Source: Ornithinimicrobium pratense | GTDB taxonomy: Bacteria > Actinomycetota > Actinomycetes > Actinomycetales > Dermatophilaceae | Direction: 5' to 3' | Assembly: GCF_008843165.1 (NCBI RefSeq) | Contig: NZ_CP044427.1 | Location: 1,240,001 to 1,304,000 of the forward strand | DNA length: 64,000 nucleotides | Part shown: positions 19,077 through 28,600 of the stretch, piece by piece | How positions within the stretch are numbered: position 1 is the first letter of the stretch | Layout of the letters: every line of letters starts with the position of its first letter | Position numbers and translations under genes: made by a program | Notes under the pieces: generated by a model | Databases searched by the model: none | Told to the model about the DNA's origin: nothing | What the model saw: the letters and a program-made list of their open reading frames with translations, nothing else

Positions 19077-20042
19077 ATGAGAGGCGTCGGGGTTTACCTG
19101 TTCTTCCTGGTCCCGCTGGGGGTCGGGGTGGCCGTCGTCCTGGGTGTCGGACTACTGATCCTGCGGCTGACGAGGCGCGGGGTCCGGTGGTCGCAGATCC
19201 CCGATCCGGTGGCGCAGCGTTGGCGGACGCTCTCCGCGACGGCGTGGTGGGTGGGTGCCGCCCTGGCGGTGGTGGCCGTCGCGCTGATCGCGGGAGCGGA
19301 CGACCTGGGTCGGGGGTTGTTGCTCACGCCGCTCGTCTTCGGTCTCGTGCTCGTGGCCGCGACGGGCGTAGGTGAGCTGATCACCGCCCGCTCGCCGGGG
19401 CCTCGTCCGACGGGGGACCGGGAGGTGACGCTGGAGGTCCGGACGGTCACCGGTCTGGTGCCGTTGGGGCGGCGGGTGGTCGCAGTGCTCGGGATGGTCG
19501 CTGTGCTGCTGGTCACCGTGCTCGCGGCTCTGGTCTCGGTGTCCGATGACCTGGGCCGGGCAGGTCGGGCACTTCCCTACAGCAGCGCCGACGGCGCCGC
19601 CGAGGGGTGGCGGGGCCCCTGGCCCGGCTGGTTCTACACGATCCCGATCTGGATCCTGCTGGCGGCGCTGCTGGTGACGGTGGCCTGGGTGTTGCGCCTC
19701 GTGGTTGATCGGCCCCGCAGCGGTCCCGGCGCCCGAGAGCGCTACCTGGACGACCTGATCCGCCGGACCACCGCGCAGCGGGTGGTCGCCCTGGTCGCCC
19801 TGGTCAGTTTCGGCACCGCGTGGTTGACGGCCGTGATGGGGTTGACCGGACTGACCGGCGCCGGTGACAGCGAGTTCTATCCGGGGACCACCGTCAGCCT
19901 GTATGCCGTGGGTTGGGTGTGCCTGGCCGCCCTGCTGGTCCTGGGGGCGGCCAGCGTGCTGGCGCTGGTGCAGCTCCTCGCTCCGGTCCTGCCCACGCAG
20001 CCTGCGCCCTCACCGCAGGAGCAAGGTGCCCAGCCATCGTGA
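19077..20042 (+). CDS. Polytopic membrane protein of a GntR-controlled operon
   Basis: 321 residues with about seven membrane segments and an extracellular-type loop (SSADGAAEGWRGPWPGWFYT). The combination of a multi-pass membrane protein with a YtrA-type GntR regulator is common in Gram-positive bacteria and is often connected with cell-envelope stress, but no DUF is confidently recognised. The ATG at 19077 has AGAGGGG about 5 nt upstream. The regulator start overlaps the stop by 3 bp (GTGA). Upstream sequence holds a TTGACA promoter and an inverted-repeat operator. Confidence 0.72.
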   Translation: MRGVGVYLFFLVPLGVGVAVVLGVGLLILRLTRRGVRWSQIPDPVAQRWRTLSATAWWVGAALAVVAVALIAGADDLGRGLLLTPLVFGLVLVAATGVGELITARSPGPRPTGDREVTLEVRTVTGLVPLGRRVVAVLGMVAVLLVTVLAALVSVSDDLGRAGRALPYSSADGAAEGWRGPWPGWFYTIPIWILLAALLVTVAWVLRLVVDRPRSGPGARERYLDDLIRRTTAQRVVALVALVSFGTAWLTAVMGLTGLTGAGDSEFYPGTTVSLYAVGWVCLAALLVLGAASVLALVQLLAPVLPTQPAPSPQEQGAQPS

Positions 20043-20437
20043 GGCTGTCGATCTCCGGGGCCGACCCCCGGCCCCCTTACGTGCAGGTGCGGGCCCAGAT
20101 CCAGGAGGCCATCAACACCGGCCGTCTTCCGGACCAGACGCACCTGCCCCCGGTGCGCCAGCTCGCGGCGGATCTGGGCCTGGCGACCGGCACGGTCGCC
20201 CGGGCCTACAAGGAGCTCGAGGCGGAGGGGTTGGTGCGCACCGCACGCGGTGCCGGCACCCGAGTCGTTGCTCCTCGCGACGGTGGCAGGCCGGGGCAGG
20301 ACGAGGAGGCCAGACGTCACGCCGCCGCCCTCGTGGGGCAGCTGCGCGGCCTTGGCCTGACGGACCAGGCCATCGTCGAGGTCGTGCTGTCCGCACTGCG
20401 CGCCACCCCCACGGCAGACGGGCCGCCGAGCGGCTGA
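20039..20437 (+). CDS. YtrA-type GntR transcriptional regulator
   Basis: 132 residues. A winged-helix domain occupies residues 8-75 (PPYVQVRAQIQEAINTGRL, then PPVRQLAADLGLATGTVARA), followed by a short helical dimerisation tail of about 45 residues, which is the YtrA subfamily layout. The GTG at 20039 overlaps the preceding stop as GTGA; AGGAG lies further upstream. It probably represses its own operon through the CTTGTA/TACAAG palindrome at 19043-19066. Confidence 0.88.
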   Translation: MRLSISGADPRPPYVQVRAQIQEAINTGRLPDQTHLPPVRQLAADLGLATGTVARAYKELEAEGLVRTARGAGTRVVAPRDGGRPGQDEEARRHAAALVGQLRGLGLTDQAIVEVVLSALRATPTADGPPSG

Positions 20438-20538
20438 CGGTTGCCACCACCCCCAGGCCGCTCTCGAGGCCTACCGGGGGAGCGCCCCGCGCCAGGAGGT
20501 GGGCAGAGGTGCGGGGGCGGCTTCGGCACCTCCAGGCC

Positions 20539-20544
20539 TAGGCT
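20539..20544 (+). promoter_or_regulatory. -10-like box before the dehydrogenase remnant
   Basis: TAGGCT with 6 nt to the ATG at 20551. By spacing it would drive a leaderless 17-codon message. It may be coincidental. Confidence 0.3.
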
Positions 20545-20550
20545 GCGGCC

Positions 20551-20604
20551 ATGTTCGTCACCGGCGTCGAGCTGTCCATCGACGGCGGCTTCCGGGCGCG
20601 CTGA
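20551..20604 (+). pseudogene. Remnant: C-terminal tail of a short-chain dehydrogenase
   Basis: The 17 codons read MFVTGVELSIDGGFRAR and stop. The pattern FVTG-x-E-L-x-x-DGG is the conserved C-terminus of classical SDR enzymes. A TAG stop lies three codons upstream in frame, and no other SDR sequence is visible upstream. This looks like the last trace of a deleted SDR gene. A leaderless micro-ORF is possible because of the TAGGCT box, but a functional 17-residue product is doubtful. Confidence 0.6.
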
Positions 20605-20614
20605 GCCCACCCGG

Positions 20615-20620
20615 CACACT
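20615..20620 (+). promoter_or_regulatory. Leaderless -10 box of a small membrane protein gene
   Basis: CACACT followed by 6 nt and the ATG at 20627. Confidence 0.4.
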
Positions 20621-20626
20621 GGGGGT

Positions 20627-20983
20627 ATGCCGTGGATCCGTTCGCGCGTCGCCTGGGGTGCCGGGCTGCTCGCCCTGTTCGCGCTGCTACGCGCCCTGCG
20701 CCGGCTGGTCGAGGCTGACGACCGCCCGCTGGCCCTGGTCGTGGCGGTCGGCGTGATCGTCGTCGCAGGGCTGGTCCCACCGGCTCTGGGCTCGGCGGCT
20801 GCCCGAGTCGCGTCCGAGCAGCTCGCTGCGCGCAAGGCCGTGCAGTTCTTCGGGGCGGCGGGGGTCAGCATCCTCGCGGTCTACCTCGGTCTCGGGGTCG
20901 TGGTCGCGGCCGTCCTGGGGATCGGTGCGGCGGTCCTGGTGCCACTCATCTGGCCGGCTCCTGCGGAGGGACGCCGCCGCTGA
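20627..20983 (+). CDS. Small membrane protein, unrecognised
   Basis: 118 residues. Membrane segments lie near residues 12-22, 35-55 and 72-105, with a basic end (EGRRR). No family is recognised. The ATG at 20627 follows a CACACT box by 6 nt; frames opening further upstream cross the dehydrogenase remnant and are not supported. The IcmF gene follows 84 bp downstream with its own palindrome. Confidence 0.65.
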   Translation: MPWIRSRVAWGAGLLALFALLRALRRLVEADDRPLALVVAVGVIVVAGLVPPALGSAAARVASEQLAARKAVQFFGAAGVSILAVYLGLGVVVAAVLGIGAAVLVPLIWPAPAEGRRR

Positions 20984-20990
20984 TCGTCCC

Positions 20991-21012
20991 GGGTTGACCT
21001 GAACGTCAACCC
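20991..21012. promoter_or_regulatory. Palindrome upstream of icmF (MerR-like operator)
   Basis: GGGTTGAC (20991-20998) and GTCAACCC (21005-21012) form a perfect inverted repeat with a 6-bp spacer. The core TTGAC-n6-GTCAA resembles sites of MerR-type regulators of acyl-CoA and branched-chain catabolism. It could instead serve as a terminator for the preceding gene. No regulator gene is adjacent. Confidence 0.45.
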
Positions 21013-21028
21013 GGGGCCTCGTCTCGTC

Positions 21029-21034
21029 TACCAT
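21029..21034 (+). promoter_or_regulatory. -10 box of icmF
   Basis: TACCAT, with a predicted start near 21041 and a short leader carrying GAGGAG before the GTG at 21068. Confidence 0.45.
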
Positions 21035-21067
21035 CGAGGGGACCCCCACTCGACGAGGAGACGTCAG

Positions 21068-24000
21068 GTGAAGAACGAGCAGTCGTCAGCACCGTCCGCC
21101 AGCGCTGCCCCCGAGCGGCCGCCCCTGCGCACGCCGCAGAACCCGGTCCGGATCGTCACGGCGGCCAGCCTCTTCGACGGTCACGACGCTTCGATCAACA
21201 TCATGCGGCGGATCATGCAGTCCCAGGGCGCCGAGGTTGTGCACCTGGGCCACAACCGTTCCGTCCAGGAGGTCGTCGACGCCGTCCTGGACGAGGACGC
21301 CAACGCGGTCGCCGTCTCTTCCTACCAGGGTGGCCACGTCGAGTACTTCGAGTACCTCGTGCAGCAGCTCGCCGAGGCGGGCGCCGGGCACGTCAGGGTC
21401 GTGGGTGGTGGCGGGGGCGTCATCGTGCACGAGGAGATCGAGCGCCTGCGCAGCTGCGGGGTGACGATCTTCAGCCCCGACGACGGGCAGCGGCTGGGTC
21501 TGCCGGGGATGATCAACCAGGTCATCAACGACGCCGACTTCGACCTCTGGGAGGTGGGAGGGGCCGACATCGACGCCGTCCTGGCGGGGGACCGCACCGC
21601 GGTGGCACGCGCCATCAGCGGCGCGGAGACCGGGAGGATGCCCCAGGAGGACAGGGCGAGGTATGCCGAGGTGGCCGCGGGCCGCACGGCCCCGGTGCTC
21701 GGGATCACCGGCACCGGTGGCTCCGGCAAGTCGTCGTTGACCGATGAGCTGGTGCGACGGATCCGGATGGACCAGCAGGACCGGCTGCGCATCGCGGTCG
21801 TGGCGATCGACCCGACCCGACGACGGGGTGGAGGAGCGCTGCTGGGCGACCGGATCCGGATGAACGCGATCTCGCTGGAGGACCTGTCGACCGGGGACGG
21901 CACGGACGCCGCCGCGGAGGGCCGGGCGGCGCAGGGACCGCGCGCCTACTTCCGCAGCATGGCCACCCGGGGTGACAAGGAGGTCCCGGAGGCGCTCCCC
22001 GTCGCGATCGATGTGCTCAAGGCCGCCGGTTTCGACCTGGTCATCGTCGAGACTCCAGGCATCGGGCAGGGTGATGCCGGGATCGTGCCCTACGTCGACA
22101 CCTCGCTGTACGTCATGACGCCGGAGTTCGGCGCCGCCTCGCAGCTGGAGAAGATCGACATGCTCGACTTCGCCGACGTCGTGGCGATCAACAAGTTCGA
22201 GCGCCGCGGCGCGATGGACGCCCTGCGCGACGTCGGTCGTCAGCTGGTCCGCAACCGAGAGGCCTTCGGCAAGAAGCCGGAGGATATGCCGGTCTTCGGC
22301 ACCTCGGCCGCGACCTTCAACGACGACGGGGTCACCGCGCTCTACCAGGAGCTGCGCAGCGTGCTCGCGGAGAAAGGGCTGGCCGTCTCCGAGGGCACCC
22401 TGCCAGCGGTCGATGTGCAGCACTCCTCGACGATCCGCCAGGTGGTCCCGCCGCGTCGGGTGCGCTACCTGTCCGAGATCGCCGAGACGCTCCGGGACTA
22501 CCACGAGGACACCGAGAACTACGCGCAGGCGGCCCGCCGCGTCGAGCGCCTGGCGGCCGTGGACGACGAGCTGGCTGCCGCCGGCCGCACCGACCACGGC
22601 GTCGACGAGCTGCTCGAGCAGGCCCGCAAGGAGCTGCCCGCCGAGATCGAGGAGCTGATCCAGGGTTGGCCCGCCCGGGTCGAGGCCTACTCCGGCGACG
22701 AGCAGGTCGTCAAGGTGCGCGAGCGGGAGATCCACACGACGCTGACCAAGGAGACCCTGTCCGGCAACCGCATACCCCGGGTCGCCCTGCCCACGTATGA
22801 CGAGGCCGGCGCCCTGGTCCGGTACTGGCGCAAGGAGAACCTGCCCGGCTACTTCCCCTACACCGCGGGTGTCTTCCCGTTCAAGCGGGACAACGAGGAC
22901 CCGGCGCGGATGTTCGCCGGGGAGGGTGATCCGTTCCGCACCAACCGGCGGTTCAAGCTGCTGTCCGAAGGGCAGCCCGCGACCCGCCTGTCGACGGCCT
23001 TCGACTCGGTGACCCTCTACGGGCAGGACCCGGCGGAGCGGCCCGATATCTACGGCAAGGTCGGCACCTCGGGCGTCTCGATCGCGACGCTGGAGGACAT
23101 GAAGGCCCTCTACGACGGCTTCGACCTGGTCAGCCCGACGACCTCGGTGTCGATGACGATCAACGGACCGGCACCCACCGTGCTGGCCTTCTTCCTCAAC
23201 ACCGCGATCGACCAGCAGCTGGCTGCCTTCCGGGAGCGGGAGGGTCGGGAGCCCTCCGGTGCCGAGGCCGAGGAGCTGCGGGCCTACGCGCTGGCGAACG
23301 TGCGAGGCACCGTGCAGGCGGACATCCTCAAGGAGGACCAGGGGCAGAACACCTGCTTGTTCACCACCGAGTTCTCCTTGCGGATGATGGGCGACATCCA
23401 GCAGTGGTTCATCGAGCAGGGGGTGCGCAACTTCTACTCGGTGAGCATCTCCGGCTATCACATCGCCGAGGCCGGGGCGAACCCCATCAGCCAGCTGGCG
23501 TTCACCCTGGCCAACGGGTTCACCTACGTCGAGTCCTACCTGGCCCGGGGCATGGACATCAACGACTTCGCCCCGAACCTGTCCTTCTTCTTCTCCAACG
23601 GCATGGACATCGAGTACTCGGTGATCGGCCGGGTCGCCCGCCGGATCTGGGCGGTGGCGATGAAGGAGAAGTACGGCGCGAACGAGCGCAGCCAGAAGCT
23701 GAAGTACCACGTGCAGACCTCGGGACGCTCGCTGCATGCGCAGGAGATGGACTTCAACGACATCCGCACCACGCTGCAGGCGCTCATCGCGATCTACGAC
23801 AACGCCAACAGCCTGCACACCAACGCCTACGACGAGGCGATCACCACCCCGTCGACGGAGTCCGTGCGCCGGGCGCTGGCCATCCAGCTGATCATCAACC
23901 GGGAGTGGGGCCTGGCGATGAACGAGAACCCCAACCAGGGCTCGTTCATCATCGACCAGCTCACCGATCTGGTGGAGGAGGCCGTGCTGGCCGAGTTCGA

Positions 24001-24403
24001 CCGGATCAGTGAGCGCGGCGGTGTGCTGGGCGCGATGGAGACCGGCTACCAGCGCGGCCGGATCCAGGACGAGTCGCTGCTGTACGAGCACAAGAAGCAC
24101 GACGGCAGCCTGCCGATCATCGGGGTCAACACCTTCCTGCGGCCGGAGTCGGAGCGCGAGGCGGTCAAGGTCGAGCTCGCCCGGGCCACCGAGACCGAGA
24201 AGCAGTCCCAGCTGGAGCGGGTGCAGGACTTCCAGGAGCGGCATGCCCCAGAGGCGGCGGAGGCGCTGCAGCGGTTGAAGGAGGCCGCGCTGGCCGGTGA
24301 CAACGTCTTCGCCGAGCTCATGCACGCCGCGCGGGTGTGCTCGCTGGGACAGATCACCGAGGCCTTCTTCGAGGTCGGCGGGCAGTACCGCCGCAACGTA
24401 TGA
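21068..24403 (+). CDS. icmF: Fused isobutyryl-CoA mutase IcmF
   Basis: 1,111 residues, the full length of IcmF. The order is diagnostic: an N-terminal B12-binding domain (SLFDGHDASINIMRRI, residues 33-48, with the cobalt-ligating His), a MeaB-like G-protein chaperone (GTGGSGKSS near 215), a linker, then the mutase barrel. It interconverts isobutyryl-CoA and n-butyryl-CoA (some members also isovaleryl- and pivalyl-CoA) with coenzyme B12, and the GTPase reloads the cofactor. GTG at 21068 has GAGGAG 8 nt upstream. The hydrolase gene downstream overlaps by 4 bp. Usual partners in fatty-acid or leucine/valine catabolism are not adjacent. Confidence 0.96.
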   Translation: MKNEQSSAPSASAAPERPPLRTPQNPVRIVTAASLFDGHDASINIMRRIMQSQGAEVVHLGHNRSVQEVVDAVLDEDANAVAVSSYQGGHVEYFEYLVQQLAEAGAGHVRVVGGGGGVIVHEEIERLRSCGVTIFSPDDGQRLGLPGMINQVINDADFDLWEVGGADIDAVLAGDRTAVARAISGAETGRMPQEDRARYAEVAAGRTAPVLGITGTGGSGKSSLTDELVRRIRMDQQDRLRIAVVAIDPTRRRGGGALLGDRIRMNAISLEDLSTGDGTDAAAEGRAAQGPRAYFRSMATRGDKEVPEALPVAIDVLKAAGFDLVIVETPGIGQGDAGIVPYVDTSLYVMTPEFGAASQLEKIDMLDFADVVAINKFERRGAMDALRDVGRQLVRNREAFGKKPEDMPVFGTSAATFNDDGVTALYQELRSVLAEKGLAVSEGTLPAVDVQHSSTIRQVVPPRRVRYLSEIAETLRDYHEDTENYAQAARRVERLAAVDDELAAAGRTDHGVDELLEQARKELPAEIEELIQGWPARVEAYSGDEQVVKVREREIHTTLTKETLSGNRIPRVALPTYDEAGALVRYWRKENLPGYFPYTAGVFPFKRDNEDPARMFAGEGDPFRTNRRFKLLSEGQPATRLSTAFDSVTLYGQDPAERPDIYGKVGTSGVSIATLEDMKALYDGFDLVSPTTSVSMTINGPAPTVLAFFLNTAIDQQLAAFREREGREPSGAEAEELRAYALANVRGTVQADILKEDQGQNTCLFTTEFSLRMMGDIQQWFIEQGVRNFYSVSISGYHIAEAGANPISQLAFTLANGFTYVESYLARGMDINDFAPNLSFFFSNGMDIEYSVIGRVARRIWAVAMKEKYGANERSQKLKYHVQTSGRSLHAQEMDFNDIRTTLQALIAIYDNANSLHTNAYDEAITTPSTESVRRALAIQLIINREWGLAMNENPNQGSFIIDQLTDLVEEAVLAEFDRISERGGVLGAMETGYQRGRIQDESLLYEHKKHDGSLPIIGVNTFLRPESEREAVKVELARATETEKQSQLERVQDFQERHAPEAAEALQRLKEAALAGDNVFAELMHAARVCSLGQITEAFFEVGGQYRRNV

Positions 24404-25470
24404 GCCTTCCGTCTCACCTGCTGGAGCCGCACCGGGTCCAGGTCCGCACGGTGCGGGTCGAGGGAGCCAGCCACCGGGAGCGTGGCTTGGCCCGCGGGCG
24501 GATGCTCGCCGGGCAGATCCGGGAGACGTCGGCGGGCTATGCCCGGCTGTTCGCCCGCAAGGGGATTGCTGCGGACGAACGCCGGGCAGCGGCGATGGCG
24601 AGCCTGGACGCGTTGGCGGAGTGGCACCCTGGGCTGCACGAGGAGAGCCTCGGGATCGCCGAGGGTGCCGGGCTGGAGCTGGTCGAGCTGGGCACCACCC
24701 TGGCCCGCACCGAGATCCTCACCCTGACCCCGGACCCGCCCTCAGAGTGCTCCACGGTCACCTACCAGCAGCCGGGCGCCTCGGTCTCGGCCCAGACCTG
24801 GGACTGGTATGCGGCGTTCGCCACCTCCTGGCACCGCCAGGAGGTGGCGCCGCTGGCCGGCGAGCACGCGCACCGCGGTTTCACCGAGTACGGCATGCCG
24901 GGCAAGATCGGGCTCAACGCCGCCGGGGTAGGCGTCCACCTCAACATCCTGCGCCACCGCGACGACCGAGCAGGTGGGGTGCCCGTGCACGCGGTGCTCG
25001 CCCGGGTGCTGGCCGAAGCCGGGACGGTCGCTGAGGCGGTGGAGATGATCCGGTCCGCGCCCCTGTCGTCGTCGTCGCTGCTGACCGTGGTCGGTGCCGA
25101 TGAGGTGGTGATGGTGGAGGTGGCCGCCGGGCGCACCGCGCTGCTCCAGCGGGACGGGTGGTCGGTGCACACCAACCATTTCCTGGCGCCCGAGCTGCAG
25201 GACGGGGCGATGCTGACCGACCCGGCGTCCACCACGCACGAGCGGCTGGCCTACCTGGATGAGGGTGCCGGCTCGGCCCCCGCCCCCGGTGAGGCTGGTG
25301 ACCTGCTGCCGATGCTGTGCTCGGCCCCGGACCGCAACTGCGTGGCGAGGCTGCCCGACCCCACTCAGCCTCCGGAGGACCGGATAGCGACCCTGGCGAC
25401 CGTGGTCATCGACCCCGCCCGGGGACAGGTCGAGGTGACCCCCGGCATACCCCAGCACGCACCGGCCTGA
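24400..25470 (+). CDS. C45-family acyltransferase/hydrolase (Ntn fold)
   Basis: 356 residues. The segment DPPSECSTVTYQQPG places Cys117 at the expected self-processing site of the isopenicillin-N acyltransferase (C45) family, in which the new N-terminal Cys is the nucleophile. The following IGLNAAGVGVHLNIL and the THERLAYLDE region match the family. Substrate is unknown; bacterial members hydrolyse or transfer acyl groups on amides. The ATG overlaps the icmF stop (ATGA), so translation is coupled and the substrate may be linked to acyl-CoA metabolism. Confidence 0.82.
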   Translation: MSLPSHLLEPHRVQVRTVRVEGASHRERGLARGRMLAGQIRETSAGYARLFARKGIAADERRAAAMASLDALAEWHPGLHEESLGIAEGAGLELVELGTTLARTEILTLTPDPPSECSTVTYQQPGASVSAQTWDWYAAFATSWHRQEVAPLAGEHAHRGFTEYGMPGKIGLNAAGVGVHLNILRHRDDRAGGVPVHAVLARVLAEAGTVAEAVEMIRSAPLSSSSLLTVVGADEVVMVEVAAGRTALLQRDGWSVHTNHFLAPELQDGAMLTDPASTTHERLAYLDEGAGSAPAPGEAGDLLPMLCSAPDRNCVARLPDPTQPPEDRIATLATVVIDPARGQVEVTPGIPQHAPA

Positions 25471-25523
25471 CTGACGGTGCTGTGCAGGAGGGTCCAGGCG
25501 TCCGACGAGAGGGGGTACAGCAC

Positions 25524-25613
25524 GTGCGGGGTCGTTCGTCTGCATGGTGGTTCGTGGTCATCGGCGTCTTGTTCATGGTGACCGCGGCGCTCATCTTCTT
25601 GCTCTGGCCGTAA
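25524..25613 (+). CDS. 29-residue single-helix membrane peptide
   Basis: The frame reads VRGRSSAWWFVVIGVLF and continues through a hydrophobic helix to end LLWP. A basic N-terminus before one membrane helix is typical of small membrane proteins. GAGGGGG lies about 9 nt before the GTG. It sits alone between the C45 hydrolase and the SNF2 helicase. No function can be stated. Confidence 0.5.
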   Translation: MRGRSSAWWFVVIGVLFMVTAALIFLLWP

Positions 25614-25656
25614 GAGAACCTGTGGACGAGCCCGAGGGCTTGTCGGAGGCGCCGCA

Positions 25657-25662
25657 TACAGT
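25657..25662 (+). promoter_or_regulatory. Leaderless -10 box of the SNF2 gene
   Basis: TACAGT followed by 6 nt and the ATG at 25669. Confidence 0.6.
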
Positions 25663-25668
25663 CCGTCC

Positions 25669-28600
25669 ATGGCAGCGGCAGACCTCACTTCGGCCACGTG
25701 GGTGCTCGACCTGACGGACGTCGATCTCGAGCGGGAGGTCGGCGTCCTCGCCGTCGCCAGGGCCAACACCTATGCCGAGCACGGACGTGTGCGCACCCTG
25801 GTCGCTGCCTCGGGAGGGCAGCAGCTGCTCTCGACCGTGGCTGGGGCGGAGCGCTCGGTCTACCAGACCGTCGTGCAGCACCTGGGTGACGGTCAGTGGT
25901 CCAGCGCCTGCAGCTGCCCGGTGCGGGTGATGTGCAAGCACGCCGTGGCCACCATCGTCGCTACCCGCAGTCGCCTGCGGGTCGACCACGCGTCACAGGG
26001 CTGGGAGAGCGTGCTGCGGCCGTTGGTCGAGGCCTCCGGGCCAGGTTCGCCCTCCACGCCGCAGCGACGGGCTCTGTCGAGGTTGGGCCTGGAGGTCTCG
26101 TTGGCGGCGGGGTCGCGAGGGGCAGACGGAGAGACCACCGCGGTGCAGCTGACCCCGGTGCGCGAAGGCGTGAGCAAGCCGTGGATTCGGCGCGGGGCCG
26201 CCTGGCGGGACCTGGTGTCCAGCTACTCCTCACCCGAGGTGCTGCCCGCCCACCGGGAGGCGCTGGCGGCGCTCTACCGGATGACCCACGGCGTGCATCA
26301 CTTCTACGGCGGCACCGAGCTCGCCCTCGGCGGGCTCGGTCCGCTGGCCTGGTCGGCGCTCGCCGTCGCGATGGGCCGAGGGGTGGAGCTGGTGCCCGGC
26401 CCGGGGCTGACCGAGGTCGAGCTGGGCGCGGGTCCGGTCGAGGTGGTCCTGGACCTTCGGCGCACCGAAGACGGCGGCGTGCGCATGGTAGCCGGCCCCC
26501 TGCTTGACGAGGGGCAGACGGTGTCCGGTGACCGCTTCTTCGTCGTCGGCCGCCCGGGGCACGGGCTAGGACGTGTCACCCAGGAAGGGGGCTTGACGTT
26601 GTGGCCGCTCGCGACGCCACCGCTTGCCCCCATCACCCAGCTGCTCGAGCGCGGCACCGCGGTCGAGGTGCCGGCCGGTGAGGTCGAGCGGTTCCGCGGC
26701 CACTACCTGGCCGGCCTGGCCCGCTCGGTTCACCTGCGCACGAGCAACGGGTCGGTGACCGCACCGGAGGATCTGGCCCCCCGGGTGCTGCTCCGGGTCC
26801 GGCCCCAGCCCGGGCACCGGCTGGAGCTGGCCTGGAGCTTCGCCTATCCCGTCGTCGGCGGTGATCTCTTCGGCAGGGAGGTGGAGCGTTCCTTCGCCGA
26901 ACTGCCGCTGCAGCACAGCCCGGACGACCCGCCGCGCGACGACCGGGCCGAGAGCGTCCTCCTGGCCGAGGTCATCCCGCTGCTGCGAGCCTGCCCCAGT
27001 CTCATCGAGGAGTCCCGACCGGGCGCCCGCCGGGTCGTCCGGTTGCACCCGGAGCGGGTGCTGACCGAGGGCAGCACCGTCCGGTTCGTCACCCAGGTGC
27101 TGCCCTCACTGCAGGTCAACGAGCACGTCGAGGTGCTGGTCGAGGGTGAGCTGGCCGCCTACCAGGAGGCCGACGACGCCCCGGTGGTGACGCTCACGAC
27201 CACCGACGGCGACGTGCACGACTGGTTCGACCTGCACGTGACGGTCACTGTCGCCGGTGAGCAGGTGCCCTTTGAGCCCCTCTTCGCGGCCCTGGCGCGC
27301 GGCGACGAGACCCTCATGCTCGACTCGGGCACCTGGTTCCGGCTCGACCGGCCCGAGCTGGAGGCCCTGCGCCGTCTCATCGAGGAGGCGCGCGCCCTGG
27401 ACGACAAGCCGCCGAAGGACGATCGGGTCCGGATCTCCCGGTGGCAGGCTTCGTTGTGGCAGGAGCTCCAGGACCTGGGCGTCGTGGACGAGCAGAGCGA
27501 GCGCTGGCAGCAGAGCGTCGATGCCCTCCTCGCGCTCGCCGACGGTGACCGGGGCCGGGCCAAGGTCCCCGACCAGCTCACCGCGCAGCTTCGGCCCTAC
27601 CAGCAGGAGGGGTTCTCCTGGATGGCCACCCTGTGGGACCACCGGCTCGGCGGGGTGCTCGCCGACGATATGGGTCTGGGCAAGACGCTGCAGGTGCTGG
27701 CCGTGGTCGCGCGGGCCGAAGAACGCGGTGACCTGGTGGAGGGGCCGGTGCTCGTGGTCGCACCCGCCAGCGTCGTTCAGGTCTGGGCGGGGGAGGCAGC
27801 GCGGTTCACCCCGCAGCTGCGGGTGGCGACCCTGACCGCGGGGCGGCGTCGCGGAGCACCGCTGGCCGAGGCGGTGGGCGCGGCGGACGTGGTGGTGACC
27901 ACCTACGACCTTCTGCGCCGCCATGCCGCCGACCTCGCCGAACTGCCGTGGAGCGGCCTGGTCCTCGACGAGGCGCAGGCGGTGAAGAACCGCAAGACGA
28001 AGGGCTGGACCGCGGCTCGCGACATCGGGGCGGAGCGCACTTTGGTGCTCACCGGCACCCCGTTGGAGAACTCCCTGATGGACCTGTGGTCGTTAGCCTC
28101 GCTCGCCGCGCCCGGCCTGTTCGGCCGGGCGGAGCACTTCCAGAAGATGTATGCCACTCCGATCGAGGCGGGCGACGCCCTGGACGGGAGCGAGATCGCC
28201 GCCCAGGCCCTGCTGGAAAGGCTGCGGCGACGCCTTGCCCCCTTCATGCTGCGCCGCACCAAGGCTGAGGTGGCCCAGGAGCTGCCCACCAAGGTCGAGC
28301 AGCTGCTGGCCGTCGACCTGGAGCCCGCGCATCGCCGAATCTACGACCGGCACCTGCAGCGTGAGCGGCAGCGGGTCCTGGGCCTGCTGGAGGACCCGGA
28401 GAAGAACCGGATCGCGATCTTTCGGGCGCTGACCGTGCTGCGCCAGCTGGCCTTGGACCCCAGCCTGGTGGACGAGGCGCACGCTGGGCTGGTCACCTCG
28501 GCCAAGATCACCGCCCTGCTCGAGCAGCTGCGCGAGCTGGCCGCGGAAGGCCATCGGGCGCTGGTCTTCTCCAGCTTCACCAGTTACCTGGCCCTGGTCC

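Noticed and set aside
21086..24325. Minus-strand frame of 1,079 codons opposite icmF
   Set aside because: IcmF is complete and unmistakable on the plus strand; the opposite frame has no recognisable domain and an Arg/Gly/His/Leu composition typical of antisense GC-rich frames.
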